Shown in pieces: positions 58,332-64,000 of a stretch of 64,000 bases of DNA. The stretch comes from Lasioglossum baleicum (taxonomy: Eukaryota; Arthropoda; Insecta; Hymenoptera; Halictidae), in the NCBI RefSeq assembly GCF_051020765.1, contig NC_134935.1, positions 18,663,579 to 18,727,578 of the forward strand. The letters are read 5' to 3'. Position numbers and translations under genes: made by a program. The notes below the pieces were generated by a model, which saw only the letters and a list, made by a program, of their open reading frames with translations, was not told the origin of the DNA and searched no databases. Position 1 is the first letter of the stretch. Every line of letters begins with the position of its first letter.

Positions 58332-60359
58332 TTAATAATCTTGGTAAGTTGAAGACTAATTAAAACGACTCTCGTTTTACCAGTTAGATAATAACCAAAC
58401 TGTTACCATACCAACTAAGGGTTAAAATGGATTGACTTAATCATAATGAGATAAATGAACGTTGGGTGATCTTGAAATCTCGTGAAAAATAATACAACTG
58501 TTTCTCGCCAGCTCGCACAACAATCGATCAAATTTATTCTTGTTTTACGAAAAGCAGAAAGACTCTCTCTAACAACGGAATACAGACAGTGAAATCTACT
58601 TCTTCATTCAAGCTGAAGTTCCAGCAGGTGTTGGAAACTGACCCTGCATTCATTGAACGATTGCTAATGCTTAGGGTCTTTTTTATTGGTGCCTTTGATA
58701 GGGGTAAGCTAAGGGGTAGAAGGTAAGGGTCTCCGAGGGTTAGAAAATGTAATGAGGCCGGGAATGTGTTATTGGTAGAGACGTATAGATGATTTCGATG
58801 CTTGATAAACAGATCACGAATTTCGTCAATTTCTTATTGTCATAATTAAGCTGCGGATTTTTATTACAAAAATAGAAAATCCTTTGAAGAATTTATAAAT
58901 ATTCCTTTCGACCCAATAAATTTATTAAGAAAAGGAATAAATGGTAGCTCTTGTAATTAATAACGATTTGATTTGAAACCTTCCTTCTAGAAATGTTTAT
59001 TCAAAGTTCCATAAAGTGTTCCGTGAAAATTGATGTGTGCATAAATACACGTTTTCTTTCTCCGTTTCAACCATTGTATTGAAAATGTTTGCAATTTAGT
59101 AAGGAAATGAGACTTGAGACTGCGAAAAAAAAGCGTTAAAAAATAAAAGAAAGGCGATTAGCGATTTATTGCGAGGATCATTCCAACGAAAGGGAACGAT
59201 GAGTTGCACATCCTCTCGCAGATATGCACCGAGAAATTCCCGATACCAGCAGCGCTAAAAGTCACGTTCCTGCGCGTCAGTAGGTACGAAACACGAAACT
59301 ATTGACTGTTCCATCTGACAATGAGCTGCGAAACCTCTCTGTCTTCTCTTGATGAGCAATTGTTTCAGAATAGCGACTCTTAACGTAGGCAGCGGAGTTA
59401 CAACCGAAGGGCGGTCCCGGTCTTTCAGGGAGCGTTGTTGCGATTGCATCTTTGTTATATGCATTCACTCGACTACATTCGCGGTATGAAAATGCTGCTA
59501 CTTTCTCTTCATAAACATACACCGTCGAAAGATTCCACCTGGTAAAACTATAATAACTGACATGACATCTCTTAAAAAATTAGGGAAAAGGACAAATTCC
59601 AAGCAAGGACTGAGTGCAGCACAAAAGATATTCATCGAGTGCAAGTTTTGATGCATTCATAGCTTATACAAGAGGAAACGACATTTTTGCATCGTATTTT
59701 TAACGAGGGCCGATTACCATTATCTCTTTTGTCCATTTTATTGGCAATCTCTCTTGTCATCATTTCTATAAAACAAACTTCAAACTAAATCATACTTATT
59801 CAGTGTTTAAATTTTTATCAAAATGCAGCAGTTGTAACTTTCGGTGTTTCGCCACCAAAATTCGGACATTTTATCCGATCTTATCATGATCTACTTGAAC
59901 ATTTAACAATTCGTGTTACAGTTACAGGTGTATAGAATTTTATAAAATAGAGTAGACCTGTACGACATCTTCAACATCGTAAACGTTCTCTCTCGTCAAT
60001 CTCAGTCGGCCATGAACGCAGTTCTCGGTCAATTTCTGTGTCGCCTTTATCGTCGATCTTCGTCGACACGATCGAAACGAGAGCCAGATAGGGCTGGCCA
60101 GCTCCGGATATCCTGTATGACGCGCCTGCGCCTATTGCCGAATTCGCTATCTCAGCTAGCAGCCATATTTGTAGGTAGCTCGGGTTCCGGAAAAAATCTT
60201 CGGGCGCCTGCACAGCGCTGCTACCGATATAGTTTACATAATTGACCGTGCCCGAGCAGGATCGAAGCGAGTCACGTCTGGTAATCGATAATAAAACAGC
60301 GAGATAGCGCTATGCGGCCATTTTCATCGTGGAAATGAAAATTGTCAACAGCACGTGTC
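58332..60359. other. non-coding stretch
   Basis: ACCAACTAAGGGTTAA ending at 58425 looks like a TTAA-element right end similar to the TTAACCCTTGAGTGG end at 21882. No convincing left end. GCGGCCATTTTCATC at about 60314 is a YY1/Pho-like word. No gene. Confidence 0.4.
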
Positions 60360-60411
60360 CCGTCGTCGTCGTCGTCGTCGGCGTCATAATCATCGTCATA
60401 GTCGTTGTCTT
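60360..60411. repeat. (GTC)n triplet tract
   Basis: Seven GTC units, then diverged GTCATC words. The valine/isoleucine-rich apparent membrane segment in the plus frame is a translation of this repeat. Confidence 0.9.
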
Positions 60412-61264
60412 ATACCGATATTCGCGTTACACGCTCGGTATTATCTTTCGCGTTATTGATATTTCGTTACCTGTGGTATCGTGTTACAAATTCGTTGCGC
60501 GCTCGCGTATCTGGGCTTGTATCGGCGTCCTGTAATTTCGTCCCGTATGCAAGCGTGTGCCCGCGTTTTGTTCGACGCGTTTTTCGCGCGGTGGTCGACC
60601 GAACTCGCGAGATCTCCCTCTCGGTTTCTCCGGTTTGCGTAACCACGGATTAAGACCCGACGCCGATGTTTTGTCAGTTCGCGCGCGCGAACTCGCCGAC
60701 AGCCTCGCCTTTTACGGCCGTCGCGTCGTTTTACATTCGAAGAGACACACTGCTCCGGCACGAACTCCCCTCGCGCGAATCGCGGAGACAGTTGAAAATC
60801 GCACACCTTTTTCTGCTGTTTCAAATGAACCCGTGGAATGACTTACACTTTACACGATCCTTTCTCTCTTTTTCTCTGCACTTTAAGTCACTCTCGCGGC
60901 ACTTCATTTATACATACACAGTGCGCGATGTCTGTGGATTTGTTAACGTAGGGCACTTGAGATACGCGCTATTATACATATGTGCATATACATATATGTG
61001 TTATTTACATCACACCAGTACTTAATAAAATAACGATGGTGATCATGTATTCATGTTCAAATTCAAATTCGACATTTTTCAATCCTTCTTATATTTTCTG
61101 TTTTTATTTTGTTTTCAATCTGATTCAATCTGATTTGCTCTGCTGTTTGTCTATACAATATTCAATATACATATGATATATTTTTCCTACGTAGTTCGTT
61201 TATTAAATAAATGACTACATGGTGTCAGGGTCAAAACATATTTAAATCACTAATCTAACTTGAG
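60412..61264. other. non-coding stretch
   Basis: Mirrored frames at 60453-60841 are unrecognised. AT-rich after 60840 with ATATACATATATGTG words. Confidence 0.4.
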
Positions 61265-61470
61265 CGACTTGAACAACTTTCAACTTGTATGGGTAACAAT
61301 AAGGTCCACTGTAAATGTCCTTAATGCGTGGAGACTTTAATGCTAGATCAAAAAACTTGAATTTCTATGGGTGACAGCAAGGTCCATCGTAAATGTCCTT
61401 AATGCGTGGAGACTTTAATGCCAGACTAAGAGACTTCAACTTCTACGAACATCAACGGTAAATGCTTCAG
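61265..61470. repeat. 78-bp tandem repeat, two copies and part of a third
   Basis: AAGGTCCACTGTAAATGTCC at 61301 recurs as AAGGTCCATCGTAAATGTCC at 61379, followed in both by TTAATGCGTGGAGACTTTAA and TGC-AGA. A degenerate third unit (CTTCTACGAACATC, GGTAAATGC) follows. No frame spans it. Confidence 0.85.
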
Positions 61471-63202
61471 TCCAATAGGTCCAAAGATCAAAGGTCGAGA
61501 AGCTAGCCTAGCGGCCTTGTCTACGGCTCGAAGAAAGTGAAGTTTCAGCGATCGATTCTCCTCGGGATCCAATTTCTCGGTGCAGCTGCATAGTTGCTGC
61601 TCGATCTCGCGCGAGGCTCGCATCTGCACGCGTATCGAGTGCACGCGCGGCAAAGGACGTTAACATACACCGTGAGAGAGTAACCTGTCGGATACGCCGT
61701 TTTATCCGTGGAGAAAGAAAAAACAAATAGCAACGCGGTGGTCCACGGTGAACAAAAACAGTGGTGGTGGAGGGGAAGGTGGGGTAGGCGAGGCTTCAGG
61801 GATCTTCGATCCATCAAAGTCAACGCTTGACACCTTTCTAGCCCCTTCGGATCCTTGTCCTCCTCATCTGATGCTACTCGTTTCTCGTCACCTCGCCTCG
61901 CCGCGCCGCGCCGCGCCGCAACGAGATTTTTACTGCGACGCGCGACGCTCCGAGCACCGGTGCAAGTTTTACGAGCATGTCGAACGCGCTTGACGAACTT
62001 ATTACTGGCACCGGGGTTGCTCCAGTCCTTTGGGGAGATACAACAGAGAGCACAAAAGAAACTAGTTACGAAGATCGTGGCAGCTCGCTGCTCGGACGAT
62101 TTTGAACAGCGCTTAACCTCCCAGCCGTGCGTTCACGTTAGGAGGGAAGTTTTAAATATTTTATCGATTGTACCGTATGCAGCTTTTCTCAAGTGAATCT
62201 TTTCGTTTTTCATTTTCTCTCAAGTTATTTGAAAATGTATCTATAGATTCGTTCTTCTTAAACATATTCGAAAGTGATGAATAGAATGATAAGATAATTA
62301 TTACAGGGAATAGTGCTTTAATGCTTTATACATATGTATTATATGTATATGGCAAAGCATGAAATTGTAGAAGAGAGAAAAGAAAATTTGCGTTTACAAA
62401 GTACTTGATCGTATACTTAACTTGGTTACTTTTACTTGTCTCGCTTTAAGCGTTACAATTTAGGAGGTTTCCATGGAAGAATACTACATAACGCAAGATG
62501 TTCTGCATACATAACAAAAAATTGATAATTATAGCTGCGATAAGTATTGATCGAAAGTACAAGGTTCTCAACAGAGTACGCACAAAGTTGTAGAACAACA
62601 CGGAGCGACTAACAAATTAAATGTCGGCTCAAATTAACCGATGTACCGATCCAACGGTACGGTGCAAAAATTCCGAGATCTTAAAATAGCGTGGGTAATA
62701 GCACTTTAGTATTTTCAGAGAGTTCGCCGAGCAGTCTCAACAAATTCCGCGATCGCTGCGCGGCTCAGGAAACAGCGCAGCGTCCTGGTGCCCTTCGGTC
62801 GATTCCGTGGCAGAAACTCGCGTGTCTCGCGCGTATAACCGAGACCGCGTATTAAGGCCGGTCGAGGAACACTTTCGTTTTTCTGTTTTGGCGGCTGGGT
62901 GGTGCCACGGCGCGGCGCGGCGGCCGGAAGTGGCCGGTTACCGGGCACAGACGCACGAGAGCGGAGTGTATGTATACTGATTACAGGAGGAAGGTTGTCT
63001 CGGACGCGACAGGAAGACGAGCCAATCTCGGGCTGCCGCGACACGGCCGTGTGCACTTTCGATCAACGTCTTATTCGCTCTCGTTAATCCAACAACATAA
63101 CCAGTGGATCAGCCTAGCCGGGGCAAAAAGAATGGCCGCGATTACCGGGCAGACTCGTCGGTAACGCAGAAATTGAACGGTTTGTCGTTGGTCCGACGGG
63201 AC

Positions 63203-63204
<2 letters not shown>
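61471..63204. other. non-coding stretch
   Basis: Pentamer runs at 61896-61920 and 62909-62923. Frames at 61426-62196 and 62715-63056 are short and unrecognised. 62200-62700 is AT-rich and empty. Confidence 0.4.
61896..61920. repeat. (GCCGC)n pentamer repeat
   Basis: Five CGCCG-type units after CCTCGCCT. Confidence 0.85.

Positions 63205-63236
<32 letters not shown>
63205..63236. repeat. (GA)n microsatellite
   Basis: About 16 GA units. Confidence 0.97.
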
Positions 63237-63237
<1 letters not shown>

Positions 63238-64000
63238 GATTCGTTCGCGGCTGATGAAAAACCAGCGAATTGGCAAGAGACCGGTGGCGACTGAAAAACA
63301 GTGGCAACCGCGAGAGCCAACCGTGGAAAAAGTAATAACAGTAAATTGGGGATCGCCTGCACCGCATAATGGTGGCAAATGAACGACTGGTTTCGCGAAT
63401 GGGCGGTTCGGGGCATTGACAAGCACGGCTAGGAGATAATGGTAGTAATGAATTGACGGCGGGACGGCCGTCTAATATTCCGAGCGGCGAACGGCGACCG
63501 GCGACCGGCGCGGCGAGCAGCGCAGACCAGCAAGTCTTTCGTTTTCTGTTCGCCTGGATCGATCGAGCGAGTTCCTACGCGCGCCCGGACGACGACGGTA
63601 ATACCAGTAGGAGTGTTATTAGAGGCTGCCGGCGCCGAGGAATGTTGATCAACCATCGTCTTTTATCGGGAGAATATCTTCCTGTCGGCGCGGCGCGCGG
63701 CTCGGCGCGGAGATTGCCGAAAACCCCGGTGTCTTGGAGCCGATGATCGTTAACCGGGTTTTAATCGTCGATAAGCCTCCGGTATCGGCCGACGAGATTA
63801 ATTGCCGGCCGCCGGCCAGTTATACGAAACAAAGATACATAGACGGCGCGACAGCTATGCGAGGCACGCTGTCGCGAGCAACGTTGTTCTCGTTTTCGTC
63901 CCGTTCATTTTTACGTAGGCAGACACACTCGCGACCGGTGATTTACGAGGCCATTGTTCAGTCGTTAGACAGAAGAGGAAACGAGCAACGCGGCGGCGAT
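63237..64000. other. CpG-rich stretch at window end
   Basis: GGCGACCGGCGACCGGCGCGG tandem-like words at 63490-63515 and GGCGCGGCGCGCGGC at about 63688. No gene, and the sequence is cut by the window edge. Confidence 0.35.

Noticed and set aside
60329..60535. Apparent single-pass membrane protein with a valine/isoleucine segment
   Set aside because: The segment is a translated (GTC)n/(GTCATC)n repeat, and the apparent start codon is GTG, which is not a normal start for a nuclear eukaryotic gene.

Overview
The window reads as non-coding eukaryotic nuclear DNA, most likely from an insect and probably a hymenopteran (bee or ant). The grounds are: CpG-rich, GC-rich blocks (many CGCG and GCGC words, so no sign of CpG depletion) alternating with AT-rich blocks; many long (GA)n/(CT)n tracts; a dense load of short non-autonomous DNA transposons; and no bacterial or viral gene organisation. 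The organism call is inference. I found no exon I can defend as protein-coding, no tRNA or rRNA, and no transposase remnant. The window is best read as intergenic or long-intron sequence, with a few GC/purine-rich islands that could be promoters or untranslated first exons.

The readable content is mobile DNA. (1) TTAA-flanked elements with C-rich ends, as in the piggyBac superfamily. Family F1 (ends TTAACCCCTTGCCGTAC) has copies at 8604-9466, 14523-14657, 20015-20271, 22721-22980, 25861-26091, 32425-32570 and 48614-48747. Family F2 (ends TTAACCCTTTGCACTCGG) has copies at 2389-2612, 30911-31120, 42193-42326 and near 48770, with an F2-like insert at 8731-9031. Other TTAA elements lie at 20281-20670, 34122-34331, 35794-36138, 41043-41456 and 44067-44317. 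(2) hAT-like elements with 8-bp target duplications: a 254-bp near-palindrome at 10033-10286, a 101-bp element at 52159-52259, and an older 309-bp element at 9105-9413. (3) A pogo-like element with TA flanks and a 24-bp perfect terminal inverted repeat at 16435-16979. (4) A family with ends TAGACTGCGGATCTTTATGCA (called TGCGG here), about 20 full or broken copies. (5) A composite element bounded by ACAGGGTGTCCCAAAAATG at 19870-20912.

Several elements are nested, so relative ages can be read: two inserts split the F1 copy at 8.6-9.5 kb; the pogo-like element sits in a TGCGG copy; a TGCGG copy sits in a TTAA element at 41 kb; an F1 copy sits in an F2 end at 48.7 kb; and an F1 copy and a foldback element both lie inside the 19.9-20.9 kb composite.

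The rest is microsatellite and low-complexity DNA. A GC-rich pentamer (GCGGC)n recurs at about 18 places. The block at 27.3-29.6 kb is purine-rich on the plus strand, with long GGA/GAA/GGT tracts and a consensus-like minus-strand splice donor at its edge; it is the best candidate for a regulatory or first-exon region, at low confidence. Coordinates come from reading by eye, and repeat ends may be off by a few bases where copies have decayed.
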